Positions 17,965 through 25,847 of a DNA stretch of 64,000 nucleotides are shown here, one piece after another (positions within the stretch are counted from its first letter, which is position 1; the number at the start of each line of letters is the position of its first letter). The position numbers and the translations under genes are program-made. Below the pieces are notes generated by a model, which made no database searches, was not told where the DNA came from, and saw only the letters and a program-made list of their open reading frames with translations. The stretch is from an uncultured Bacteroides sp. (lineage in GTDB: Bacteria > Bacteroidota > Bacteroidia > Bacteroidales > Bacteroidaceae): contig CAAEFE010000098.1 of the NCBI GenBank assembly GCA_900755095.1, forward strand, positions 1 through 64,000, in the 5' to 3' direction.

Positions 17965-20004
17965 TTATTTCACTTCGCTGCCCGGCTTCACCTCTTTCTG
18001 AGGCATGATAACTGCCAGGCTACCGTCGTTGTTTTCGGCACTCAGAATCATACCTTCGCTGACGATACCTTTCAGCTTGCGCGGTGCGAGATTGGCGATA
18101 AAGCAAACCTGTTTGCCTACCAGTTCTTCCGGCTGGTAGTGCTTTGCGATGCCCGATACGATAGTACGTGTTTCCAGTCCGTCGTCAATCTTGAATTGCA
18201 GCAGCTTGTCGGCTTTCGGCACTTTCTGACATTCAAGGATGGTACCAACACGGATGTCGAGTTTCGTGAAATCATCAAATTCGATGTTCGGACGAATCGG
18301 GTTTGCCTTATAGTTGGCTTCTTCGTTGGCCTTCTTCGTGTCGAGCAACTTCTGTACCTGTGCCTCGATTACGCTGTCTTCTATTTTTTCGAACAGCAGT
18401 TCCGGCTTGTTCAGCTGATGTCCTACCGGGAGCAGGTCGTTCCTTCCCAGTTCCGACCATTCGAAGCTTTCCATGTTCAGCATCTTGCGGAGTTTCTCCG
18501 AGCTGAAAGGCAGGAACGGTTCGAAAGCGATGGCAAGGTTGGCAACCAGTTGCAGAGAGATGTTCAGGATGGTGCCTACACGTTCCATGTCGGTCTTTGC
18601 CAGTTTCCAGGGTTCGGTGTCGGCAAGGTATTTGTTGCCGATGCGTGCCAGGTTCATCGCCTCTTTCTGCGCGTCGCGGAATTTGAATACGTCGAGCAGC
18701 TTTTCTACTTCTGCCTTTACGTTGGCAAATTCTTTCAGGGTTTCTTTGTCGTAATCCGTCAGTTCTGCGCAGGCGGGTACTTTGCTGTCGAAGTATTTCT
18801 GAGTCAACACCATTGCACGGTTCACGAAGTTGCCGTATACGGCTACCAGCTCATTGTTGTTGCGTGCCTGGAAGTCTTTCCATGTGAAGTCGTTGTCCTT
18901 CGTTTCCGGAGCATTGGCGGTCAGTACGTAGCGGAGTACGTCCTGTTTGCCGGGGAAGTCTTCCAGATATTCGTGCAGCCATACCGCCCAGTTGCGGGAA
19001 GTCGAAATCTTGTCTCCTTCCAGATTCAGGAATTCGTTGCTCGGCACGTTGTCCGGCAGGATATAGCTTCCTTCCGCTTTCAGCATGGCGGGGAATACGA
19101 TGCAGTGGAATACGATATTGTCCTTTCCGATGAAGTGGAGCAGACGCGTTTCGGGGTCTTTCCACCATGTCTCCCAACTGTCGGGAAGCAATTCCTTGGT
19201 ATTGGAAATGTATCCGATAGGAGCATCGAACCACACGTACAGCACCTTTCCTTCCGCACCTTCTACGGGCACAGGGATACCCCAGTCGAGGTCACGGCTG
19301 ACGGCACGCGGCTGCAATCCCATGTCGAGCCAGCTCTTGCACTGTCCGTATACGTTGGGGCGCCATTCCTTGTGGTCTTCCAGAATCCATTGGCGCAACC
19401 ATCCTTCGTGTTTGTCGAGGGGGAGATACCAGTGCTTGGTCTCCTTCATCACAGGTTTGCTGCCGCTGATGGCGCTCTTCGGGTTGATCAGATCGGTGGG
19501 CGACAGGGAGGTTCCGCATTTCTCGCATTGGTCGCCATAGGCACCTTCCGAATGGCAGTGAGGACACTCACCGGTGATGTAGCGGTCGGCGAGGAATGTT
19601 TTCGCTTCTTCGTCGTAATATTGTTCGGATGTTTTTTCGATAAACTCTCCTTTGTTGTATAGCGTCTTAAAGAAATCCGAAGCCAGCTCATGATGCGTCT
19701 TCGAAGTGGTGCGGCTGTACACATCGAACGAAACGCCGAATTCTTCGAACGATTTCTTGATCAGATAGTGGTAACGGTCTACTACATCCTGCGGAGTGAC
19801 TCCTTCTTTCTTTGCACGAATCGTGATAGGTACTCCGTGTTCGTCCGAACCTCCGATAAACAATACATCTTCTTTCTTCAGTCGCAGATAGCGCACATAG
19901 ATATCTGCCGGTACATATACGCCGGCCAGGTGACCGATGTGTACAGGTCCGTTCGCATACGGCAGTGCCGATGTGACGGTGGTTCTCTTGAATTTCTTTT
20001 CCAT
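17965..20004 (-). CDS. metG: Methionyl-tRNA synthetase
   Basis: Charges tRNA-Met with methionine. The 679-residue protein is a complete class I synthetase. The HIGH motif (HIGHLAG) is at residues 22-28. A zinc knuckle CPHC...CEKC lies around residues 147-163. The KMSKS loop has the KISTS form common in Bacteroidetes ([13 protein letters not shown]). An anticodon-binding helical domain follows. The last 110 residues are a C-terminal tRNA-binding (EMAP/OB) domain, from [20 protein letters not shown] to the end. Two TATCTTTG -7 elements are visible on the minus strand upstream, at 20045-20052 and 20068-20075, so transcription probably starts close to the gene. It is a housekeeping gene separating two accessory regions. 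Confidence 0.97.
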
Positions 20005-20147
20005 TGATATAGAGTGATTTTATGATTTTACTGCTTGCAATGTGCAAAGATACGGTTTGCAACGTGCAAAGATAATGCTTTCCACAGATTTCAGGAAGAA
20101 ATGTGACAGGAAATCTGTGGAAAAGGCTTGTTTAGCCTGTGCCGTTT

Positions 20148-20873
20148 TTACATCATCATATTCTTTCTGATGGAGAACTTCACTATTGCCATATCCTGAA
20201 TGGTGTCTACAGGCAAGTCCATCGGCTCGTGGTGCGGATTGTAGCTGACGAGTTTGACGTACCCTTCCTTCTCCGAGCGGTTGACGTATTTCACCGTCAG
20301 ATACTGGTCTCCGTCGAGGTGGAACGCCACGATGTACATTTCTCCGTAAATGACGTTGCTGAAGTTGTTGATCCCCTTGAACCCTACGATATCTCCCGAT
20401 TTGAGAATGGGATACATACTGTCTCCGTTGACAAAGATGGCTCCGTCACACGCGGGTATGCTCGGAATCAGTATTTTGCCCAGCGCATATTGGCGTTTGT
20501 CGGAAAGCAGGGTCCTTAAATTGGCGGCGGCTGTGATGTCATAGAGCGTCACACTTCGGTCGTCTATGGCTTCTGTGGTTTTTGAATTGTGAATAGTCTC
20601 TACTTCTCCCCGTATCTTTCCGTTGTCAAAAGACTTTGGGTCGTGCAGCGGACTTCCCTTTCCGGTCAGCAGCCAGTTGTAGTCCACATGACGCAGCTTA
20701 TTCAGCAGTAAAGGAAAGTCTATGCTGTTTCGCGCGCACCAGTTGGAAAGTGTCGCTCTGGCTACTCCTAAATAGGATGCAAGTTCACTATCCCGTTTCA
20801 GATTCAACGCTATTTTCGCCCGCTTTACGATTTCCGGTACATTCAGCAGTGTATCCGCTTGTTTCTCATTCAT
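20148..20873 (-). CDS. CI/LexA-like transcriptional regulator with S24 peptidase domain
   Basis: The N-terminal 65 residues form a phage-repressor-type helix-turn-helix (SELASYLGVARATLSNWCAR). The C-terminal half is an S24 peptidase-like domain with the nucleophile Ser in GDSMYP and the general-base Lys in YLTVKYVN, ending in a beta-rich fold. Such proteins repress target promoters and may cleave themselves when RecA is active. A cleavage dyad is not obvious, although an Ala-rich ITAAANLRT linker lies between the domains. It diverges from the small Cys-rich gene at 21318, with a good promoter and the 22-bp array between them, so that interval is the natural place for its operators (inference). 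Confidence 0.85.
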   Translation of the reverse strand: MNEKQADTLLNVPEIVKRAKIALNLKRDSELASYLGVARATLSNWCARNSIDFPLLLNKLRHVDYNWLLTGKGSPLHDPKSFDNGKIRGEVETIHNSKTTEAIDDRSVTLYDITAAANLRTLLSDKRQYALGKILIPSIPACDGAIFVNGDSMYPILKSGDIVGFKGINNFSNVIYGEMYIVAFHLDGDQYLTVKYVNRSEKEGYVKLVSYNPHHEPMDLPVDTIQDMAIVKFSIRKNMMM

Positions 20874-20970
20874 GTTTTTGCTTACTTTTTTATATGTTAA
20901 TATTTATTCTTGCCTTATCGCCTCATATACAGTCTTTTGTAAAATAATTCAGCGTTAATATCTAAAATTA

Positions 20971-21003
20971 TTTGTTTTATATATGCGACTTACTATACCT
21001 TTG
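20971..21003 (+). promoter_or_regulatory. Bacteroides-type promoter
   Basis: A -33 element TTTG at 20971-20974 and a -7 element TACCTTTG at 20996-21003 are separated by 21 bp. This matches the Bacteroidetes primary sigma consensus. It points at the 21318 gene through a leader of about 300 nt that holds a short open frame and the 22-bp array. Confidence 0.75.
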
Positions 21004-21058
21004 TGGTATTCGAAATGAATATTTGATTTCAAAATTAGAAATAAAAATTAGATAAACC

Positions 21059-21145
21059 ATGAGAAAACAAGAAAAAGATGCGAAATACTTTCAAAAACCG
21101 CATTCTCCCCCTCCGAAAAGAGAGCTGTCAGCTGTTAATAGTTGA
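21059..21145 (+). CDS. Possible 28-residue leader peptide
   Basis: ATG to TGA frame of 28 codons, basic and proline-rich in the middle (MRKQEKDAKYFQKP at the start). It begins about 50 bp after the promoter at 20971-21003, and its stop codon falls in the first unit of the 22-bp array. No clear Shine-Dalgarno precedes it and I recognise no family. It could be a chance frame in the leader. Confidence 0.25.
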   Translation: MRKQEKDAKYFQKPHSPPPKRELSAVNS

Positions 21146-21221
21146 TTTGTCAGGAGTTAACAGTTGTCATATTGGGTATTAACAGCTGACGTGATGGCTG
21201 TTAACATCTGACGGGCAAGTT
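21134..21221. repeat. Second array of four 22-bp direct repeats (RTTAAYAnnTGA class)
   Basis: Units start at 21134, 21156, 21178 and 21200 with a strict 22-bp period. Each begins GTTAA or ATTAA, then [C/T]A, two bases, and TGA (TGT in the second). Unit ends resemble those of the array at 2344-2431 (TCAGGA here, TCAGGT there, both in unit 1). A perfect 12-bp palindrome, CAATGATCATTG, follows at 21224-21235. The array sits in the leader between the promoter at 20971-21003 and the 21318 gene, so a bound protein would block or pause transcription there. Confidence 0.8.
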
Positions 21222-21317
21222 GCCAATGATCATTGTGTAGGATGTGAACCTCCTGTGCGCAGGCTGCCTTACCTTTTATCTGAAAACATATCAAGTATAT
21301 CAAAAAGAATAACCGGA

Positions 21318-21641
21318 ATGGATACATTACAAAAACAAACACTTTACGTTTGCGGCTGTTGCAAACACACGCTTCCTTCAGAAGCCTTTTACGTAGATAA
21401 GAAAACCGGCCTTCCAAACAACTACTGCAAGGAATGCCGCAAATCCGCCAGCCGGAAATACAGGAAGACCGAGAAGCGCACGCTGGCACGTGACGACCGT
21501 GAACCTTATCCCGTTATCACCTCTACGAAAGACCCCGATCTTCGTCAGAAACTGATTCTGTCCGCCCTGCAGACTGTAAGGGCAAGTATCAAGCGGAAAA
21601 AGCAGAAACTTTGTGAAGTGGAAGCGGAACTGAATGATTAA
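21318..21641 (+). CDS. Small Cys-rich (zinc-finger-like) protein
   Basis: Protein of 107 residues. Four Cys in the pattern C-x2-C...C-x2-C (VCGCCKHTL and NNYCKECRK, residues about 12-44) suggest a zinc-binding treble-clef or HNH-like knuckle. It is followed by a very basic stretch (SRKYRKTEKR) and a C-terminal helix rich in Lys/Glu (RASIKRKKQKLCEVEAEL). I chose the ATG at 21318; the longer frame from 21255 would run through the region next to the repeat array. It lies 48 bp before the DUF4373 gene, with which it is probably co-transcribed. Nucleic-acid binding is a guess from charge and fold. Confidence 0.65.
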   Translation: MDTLQKQTLYVCGCCKHTLPSEAFYVDKKTGLPNNYCKECRKSASRKYRKTEKRTLARDDREPYPVITSTKDPDLRQKLILSALQTVRASIKRKKQKLCEVEAELND

Positions 21642-21689
21642 CAAAATGAAAAAACTGACTGATAAACTATTTATAAAAACAATACAACT

Positions 21690-22595
21690 ATGGGAAGAAT
21701 CAAACAGGGACTGGACTACTTTCCCCTGAGCACCGACTTCATGCACGACCGTATCGTTCGTCGTGTCATGAAGCGTGAGGGCGATTCCGCTTTCACCGTT
21801 TTAATCTATATTATGTCTTATCTCTATTCGGGCGAGGGCTACTATGTCCGTGCCGACACCGATTTCTGTGACGAACTTTCCGATCAGCTTTTCAGTACGG
21901 ACAACGATACCGTCCGCCGTGTCATCCGTCTGTTTCTTGAATACGGGCTTTTTGACTCTGCGCTTTATGAGCGTTACAGCATTCTGACTTCTGAGGATGT
22001 CCAGCGGCAGTATCTCTTCATCACCAAACGTCGCAGTCGTCACCATATCTGTCCGGATTATTGTCTGCTGCCGGAAGAGAAAACAACGGATGAGCAGCCA
22101 GATACTGTTGCCGCAACAGGGGAAAATGTTGCAGTATCCCCGGATATTGCAACGGCATCCCGGGATACTGCAACAAAAACAGCTCTCATAAAAAGAAAAG
22201 AAAAAGAAAAGAAAGAAAACATCTTCCCTAACCCTCCTTTCGCAAAAGGAGGGGATGAAGAAGAAGGGAGTGAAGGAGAGAAAGTAGCTGAAGGAGCCGG
22301 AGGCGGGATGAGAGAAGAATGCGATCAGCGATCTGCCACGAGGAAACGGAATCTGACGCAGGAAGATATCGACCGGATGCAGGTTCCCCCGGACGGATGT
22401 CCCCGCAATTTTTCCGGTCTGCTGGAGAACCTCCGACTCTTTCGTGTTCCTCCTGCGGAACAATATACTATAGTGCTGAAAAGTAATTACGGTGAAATCG
22501 GTGGTGATATATGGAAAGGCTTTAGCGTCATTCGTGGAAGCGGTGGGAAGATTAAACTGCCGGGACATTATTTGCTGAGTGTGCTGAATAAATAA
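21690..22595 (+). CDS. DUF4373 (Lin1244/Lin1753-like) domain protein
   Basis: The first 110 residues match the DUF4373 pattern, KQGLDYFPLSTDFMHDRIVRR and LLEYGLFD-like helices (here FLEYGLFDSALYERYSILTS). These phage-replication-like domains resemble initiator N-termini. The middle (residues about 130-220) is low complexity, Lys/Glu/Gly-rich, and includes an in-frame palindrome (22232-22253) translated as NPPFAKGG. The C-terminal 80 residues form a separate small domain (LTQEDIDRMQVPPDGCPRNF onward). In Bacteroides this protein type is common beside HU-like, amidase and smalltalk genes, as here. Biochemical function is unknown. Confidence 0.75.
   Translation: MGRIKQGLDYFPLSTDFMHDRIVRRVMKREGDSAFTVLIYIMSYLYSGEGYYVRADTDFCDELSDQLFSTDNDTVRRVIRLFLEYGLFDSALYERYSILTSEDVQRQYLFITKRRSRHHICPDYCLLPEEKTTDEQPDTVAATGENVAVSPDIATASRDTATKTALIKRKEKEKKENIFPNPPFAKGGDEEEGSEGEKVAEGAGGGMREECDQRSATRKRNLTQEDIDRMQVPPDGCPRNFSGLLENLRLFRVPPAEQYTIVLKSNYGEIGGDIWKGFSVIRGSGGKIKLPGHYLLSVLNK
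22232..22253. repeat. In-frame palindromic insert in the DUF4373 gene
   Basis: CCCTCCTTT and AAAGGAGGG flank a 4-base loop. The sequence resembles the CCCCTCCTT palindromes of the intergenic element at 17742-17918, but here it is translated, as part of NPPFAKGG, within a low-complexity linker. Confidence 0.6.
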
Positions 22596-22681
22596 GATGA
22601 TTTTAGTAAATATTTGTATATCAATATATTATATGATTATTTTTATATTAACTAACTTATTAACGCACATTTCCGAAATCG

Positions 22682-22713
22682 CTTGTATAGCTGAGAATAA
22701 GCCCTTATATTTG
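22682..22713 (+). promoter_or_regulatory. Promoter of the HU-like gene
   Basis: CTTG at 22682-22685 and TATATTTG at 22706-22713 are spaced by 20 bp. The leader to the ATG at 22778 is about 60 nt. The other HU-like gene (52331-52816) has the same CTTG, 20 bp, TAnnTTTG arrangement. Confidence 0.7.
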
Positions 22714-22777
22714 CAGTGTCAATAAGCTTAACGACAGAAAATAACAAAAAGATTAATAACTAAAAACTATTACAATT

Positions 22778-23296
22778 ATGCCAGTATTATATAAACCTTT
22801 CCAGTCTAATCTGGAAGATAAGAAAAGTGGGAAGAAACTGTTTTATCCCCATGTAGTTCGTACAGGAAATATCAATTCCGCACAGCTTTCCAAAGAGATT
22901 GCCGCATATTCTTCCCTTTCTCCGGGTGATGTGAAAAATACGCTTGACAATCTGGTGACGGTGATGGCTCAGCATCTTCAATCGTCCGAAAGCGTCAGTG
23001 TGGATGGTTTGGGAACGTTCCGCATGGTGATGAGTGCCCGTGGCCGGGGTGTTGAGACCGCCGATGAGGTGAGTGCTGCACAGGCTACGCTTACCGTCCG
23101 CTTCCAGCCTACCACGACGAAGAATCTGGACCGTACCACCGCTACCCGTTCTATGGTGACGGGTGCCAAGTGTGCCCGCTATGACAAGCTGGTCTCCGCA
23201 CCTGGTGACGGCGGATCGGTTGATGATCCGAATGACAAGCCTGGTGGTGGCAGCGATGGCGGAGATGATGGAGAAGCACCGGACCCGACAGTATAA
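22778..23296 (+). CDS. HU/IHF-like DNA-binding protein with Gly/Asp tail
   Basis: Nucleoid-type protein of the long Bacteroides HU-like group (HU-HIG class). Residues 1-125 have the HU fold: PVLYKPFQSNLEDKKSGKKL, helices around SKEIAAYSSLSPGDVKNTLD, then GLGTFRM as the start of the DNA-binding arm, and TLTVRFQPTTTK. From about residue 140 a disordered tail of Gly, Asp and Pro ends in GEAPDPTV. The second HU-like protein (52331-52816) ends in the same DEAPDPTV/GEAPDPTV signature, although the bodies of the two proteins differ widely. It has its own promoter and precedes the amidase remnant and smalltalk. Confidence 0.85.
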   Translation: MPVLYKPFQSNLEDKKSGKKLFYPHVVRTGNINSAQLSKEIAAYSSLSPGDVKNTLDNLVTVMAQHLQSSESVSVDGLGTFRMVMSARGRGVETADEVSAAQATLTVRFQPTTTKNLDRTTATRSMVTGAKCARYDKLVSAPGDGGSVDDPNDKPGGGSDGGDDGEAPDPTV

Positions 23297-23486
23297 TTTG
23301 TTTCTTGCTTCGCGGGAAGAAATATAAGACTAACGACTGAACTGTAACTGTAAAACAGAAAAATAAAGAAACAAGAAACAAACTAGAGCTAACTAAGGAT
23401 AACCAGCAAAAGACTAACTAATGATAATTGGTTAAAGACTAGGACTTTAATAAGACAATCAACTAAACAGAGAATTATCAATTAAC

Positions 23487-23618
23487 ATGAGAACTATCAA
23501 TTTGATCGTGGTGCATTGTTCCGCCACGCAGGGGAATCGTACGCTTTCTCCGGAGGAAAATACGGTAGGAACACAGAGTAAACTAAACTATTTAAAGAAC
23601 GAGAAAGGAGGTAAATGA
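23487..23618 (+). pseudogene. Remnant of N-acetylmuramoyl-L-alanine amidase
   Basis: The 43-codon frame starts MRTINLIVVHCSATQGNRTL, the hallmark start of the Bacteroides N-acetylmuramoyl-L-alanine amidase (Amidase_2/PGRP type), including the first zinc-ligand His. After about residue 22 the similarity stops. The rest (NTVGTQSKLNYLKNEKGGK) is unrelated and short, so roughly 100 residues with the other zinc ligands and catalytic site are deleted. Its TGA overlaps the ATG of smalltalk, so the frame may still serve to couple translation. Confidence 0.75.
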
Positions 23619-23719
23619 TGGCAATGAAGAAATCAGTATGGGATATGATCCTAAAGGTGGTTATCGCGGTAGCGTCAGCTGTGGCAGGCGTTTTGGGTGC
23701 TAATGCGATGAGTTTGTAA
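23618..23719 (+). CDS. Smalltalk-family micropeptide
   Basis: Peptide of 33 residues with a Lys-rich start and one hydrophobic helix (SVWDMILKVVIAVASAVAGV and then LGANAMSL). It matches the Bacteroidetes 'smalltalk' protein family, whose members lie beside HU-like and amidase genes. A strong AAAGGAGG at 23604-23611 precedes it. ATGs at 23615, 23618 and 23624 are all in frame. I take 23618 for its spacing and its overlap with the preceding stop; 23624 gives the more typical MKKS start. It is probably membrane-inserted. Role unknown. Confidence 0.8.
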   Translation: MAMKKSVWDMILKVVIAVASAVAGVLGANAMSL

Positions 23720-23736
23720 GAAATCTAAATTCATTA

Positions 23737-23771
23737 AAGGGTACATACCAAATATCTTGTTGTGTACCCTT
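23737..23771 (+). terminator. Terminator after smalltalk
   Basis: AAGGGTACA at 23737-23745 pairs with TGTACCCTT at 23763-23771, with a 17-nt loop and a T-rich run after it. It closes the HU/smalltalk unit before the RHS locus. Confidence 0.7.
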
Positions 23772-23810
23772 CTTATATTTATCTAAACTATTCTCAAAAA
23801 TAAAAAATAT

Positions 23811-25847
23811 ATGAAACGTTTGAGTATTAAACATATACTTGTAACATTGCTGGCAATGGTAGGAATGATACCACCGGTTGTTGCTAATAATCTTCCATCA
23901 ATTACTTCTTTGGAACGTGAACCAGTCGTCTATTCGCCGCAAGTGGCTTCAATGATCCGTTACGATCATACTCGGGTTAATCAGAATACAGGATGTATTA
24001 ATCAAAGGATATCGCTTGTAAATTTCTTGGATAAGGATTTTGACTTTCCTATTTCCATATCTTACACTTCTCAAGGATTTCGTCCACAAGTAGCTGATAA
24101 TTATGTAGGGAGAGACTGGATGCTAGATGTCGGTGGAATAATCTACCGTAAAGTGAACGGAATGCCAGATGATTTGAAGGGATATAAAACTTTGCCCGGA
24201 GTCCATAATACATATACGGGATTTCTTGCAATGCTGGGAACCAATTATTTCAACATGGACACTATGAAAAAAGATGTATATCAGAATCCTTATAAGTACG
24301 CTTACCGACCAGAAAGTACAATGGCTACTTTGCCTGTTATTCCTCCTACAGAGAATAAAGGGAATATAGAAAGTTGTCCTGATGTCTTTTATTTCTCTTT
24401 TGGAAAGCATTCCGGAAAATTCATGATTAATTATGATGGAAGTATAAGTGTCATCGGATACAATGGGGGTAAATACCAAGTGGATTTAAGTGGCATGAAG
24501 TTGCTAGATTCTACTTCCTCTCAAAATACCTATATTCGTATTCTTACAGATGATGGCTACGTATATACTTTTGGTGGTGATGGTTATGCCTCTTTGGAAT
24601 ATACCGCACTTGCATGGAAAGGCGGTTCTATTTCCAATCCTGATAGTGAAATAATGCATAATGAAATAACTGCTTTTCATCTGACACAAATAAAAGCCCC
24701 TAATGGACGGATATTAAATATCCATTACCGGGATATTGGTCCAATTTATCATCAATTTCCAACCAGACTGATTGATCTGAATCAGAGTGCCGACTATGCG
24801 AAAAAAACAGATTTACTGACACAATACTTGCTTAGTGGAAAAAGAACTGCCGTTAAATATAATGTAATTGAAAATAAACTTAATTTCAAGACTAATCCCC
24901 CAATGTACGGAGAGACAGACGGAACTTTAAAGAATTCTTATTCTTTGACTAAAGTTGCTTTGATAGATCGTATTGAGGTTGATGGCTGTACTATACATTT
25001 TTATTATTCTGCTCGTAGCAAACATACTATTCCTGTTGGAGATATGAAGGAAGGATTTTTTCTTAATAGCGGTGCGAAACTCGATTCTGTAGAAATGAAG
25101 TATAACCAGATAAAGGAAATAGCACGGTTCAAATATGATTTTAATTGGGGTAATCGTATGTTTCTGAGTACAGTGAGCACAACGTGTGAAGGGACACATA
25201 GCTTTAAGTACTATCTTCCGAATGTACCAGAAATTCCGACTCCTCTAACTGGTAACATTGACCATTGGAACTTTTGGCGTGGAAGAGATAAGAACGCTGG
25301 ATTGATACCGGGAATGACACAAGAAGGAGATAACCAACTGGATTTTGAGTTCACCACCAATGACCGCGATGCCACAGGAAAAGACTTTGATGCAACCCAA
25401 TTGGAGCAAATCACCTATCCTACAGGCGGCAGTGTGCAGTTTATTTATGAGCCTCATCGATATTCCTATATCAGCAAGCAGACAGAAGGTTCATCTTACT
25501 ATCCGTCTCTTGAATTCCCTTCTTTGGGTCGCTATGGATGGGCTGGAGGTGCACGTATACATCTCATTCGCTATTTCGATGCGAATGGTAAAGAACAAAG
25601 AGAAATAGAATATACATATGGAAAGGACTTGAATGAAGGAGAAGTGATGTATATACCTTTTTATAAATATCTTCGAATTGAGCCTAACTTTGACAAGCCT
25701 GGTCAATATGTTGTTAAGGCAGTATCATATAACAGTGATGGTTTTAGTGATGTTCCCTATCCATCCACGCATATTCGTTATCCTGAAGTGACGGAACATT
25801 ATCTTGATCCAAGCAAGGGGGGGGATAGAGCAGGAACACTCATATAA
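23811..25847 (+). CDS. Large secreted RHS-associated protein, N-terminal part (frame ends after G8 tract)
   Basis: Sec signal (MKRLSIKHILVTLLAMVGMI...VVANN), then about 650 residues of Tyr/Asn-rich beta-strand sequence. SPQVASMIRYDHTRVNQNTG and FDFPISISYTSQGFRPQVAD are typical of Bacteroidetes proteins that accompany RHS-repeat proteins. VGRDWMLDVGGIIYRKVNG and PTGGSVQFIYEPHRY resemble YD/RHS-type barrel strands. The frame runs through a tract of eight G (25817-25824) and stops at 25847. The next frame continues the same protein type without a gap. With seven G the two would form one protein of about 1050 residues. A role as shell or partner of the RHS protein encoded downstream is inference. 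Confidence 0.7.
   Translation: MKRLSIKHILVTLLAMVGMIPPVVANNLPSITSLEREPVVYSPQVASMIRYDHTRVNQNTGCINQRISLVNFLDKDFDFPISISYTSQGFRPQVADNYVGRDWMLDVGGIIYRKVNGMPDDLKGYKTLPGVHNTYTGFLAMLGTNYFNMDTMKKDVYQNPYKYAYRPESTMATLPVIPPTENKGNIESCPDVFYFSFGKHSGKFMINYDGSISVIGYNGGKYQVDLSGMKLLDSTSSQNTYIRILTDDGYVYTFGGDGYASLEYTALAWKGGSISNPDSEIMHNEITAFHLTQIKAPNGRILNIHYRDIGPIYHQFPTRLIDLNQSADYAKKTDLLTQYLLSGKRTAVKYNVIENKLNFKTNPPMYGETDGTLKNSYSLTKVALIDRIEVDGCTIHFYYSARSKHTIPVGDMKEGFFLNSGAKLDSVEMKYNQIKEIARFKYDFNWGNRMFLSTVSTTCEGTHSFKYYLPNVPEIPTPLTGNIDHWNFWRGRDKNAGLIPGMTQEGDNQLDFEFTTNDRDATGKDFDATQLEQITYPTGGSVQFIYEPHRYSYISKQTEGSSYYPSLEFPSLGRYGWAGGARIHLIRYFDANGKEQREIEYTYGKDLNEGEVMYIPFYKYLRIEPNFDKPGQYVVKAVSYNSDGFSDVPYPSTHIRYPEVTEHYLDPSKGGDRAGTLI

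Noticed and set aside
18139..19662. Open frame of 507 codons opposite metG
   Set aside because: It is the complement of a complete, highly conserved synthetase gene. It has no recognisable domain and only exists through metG codon use.
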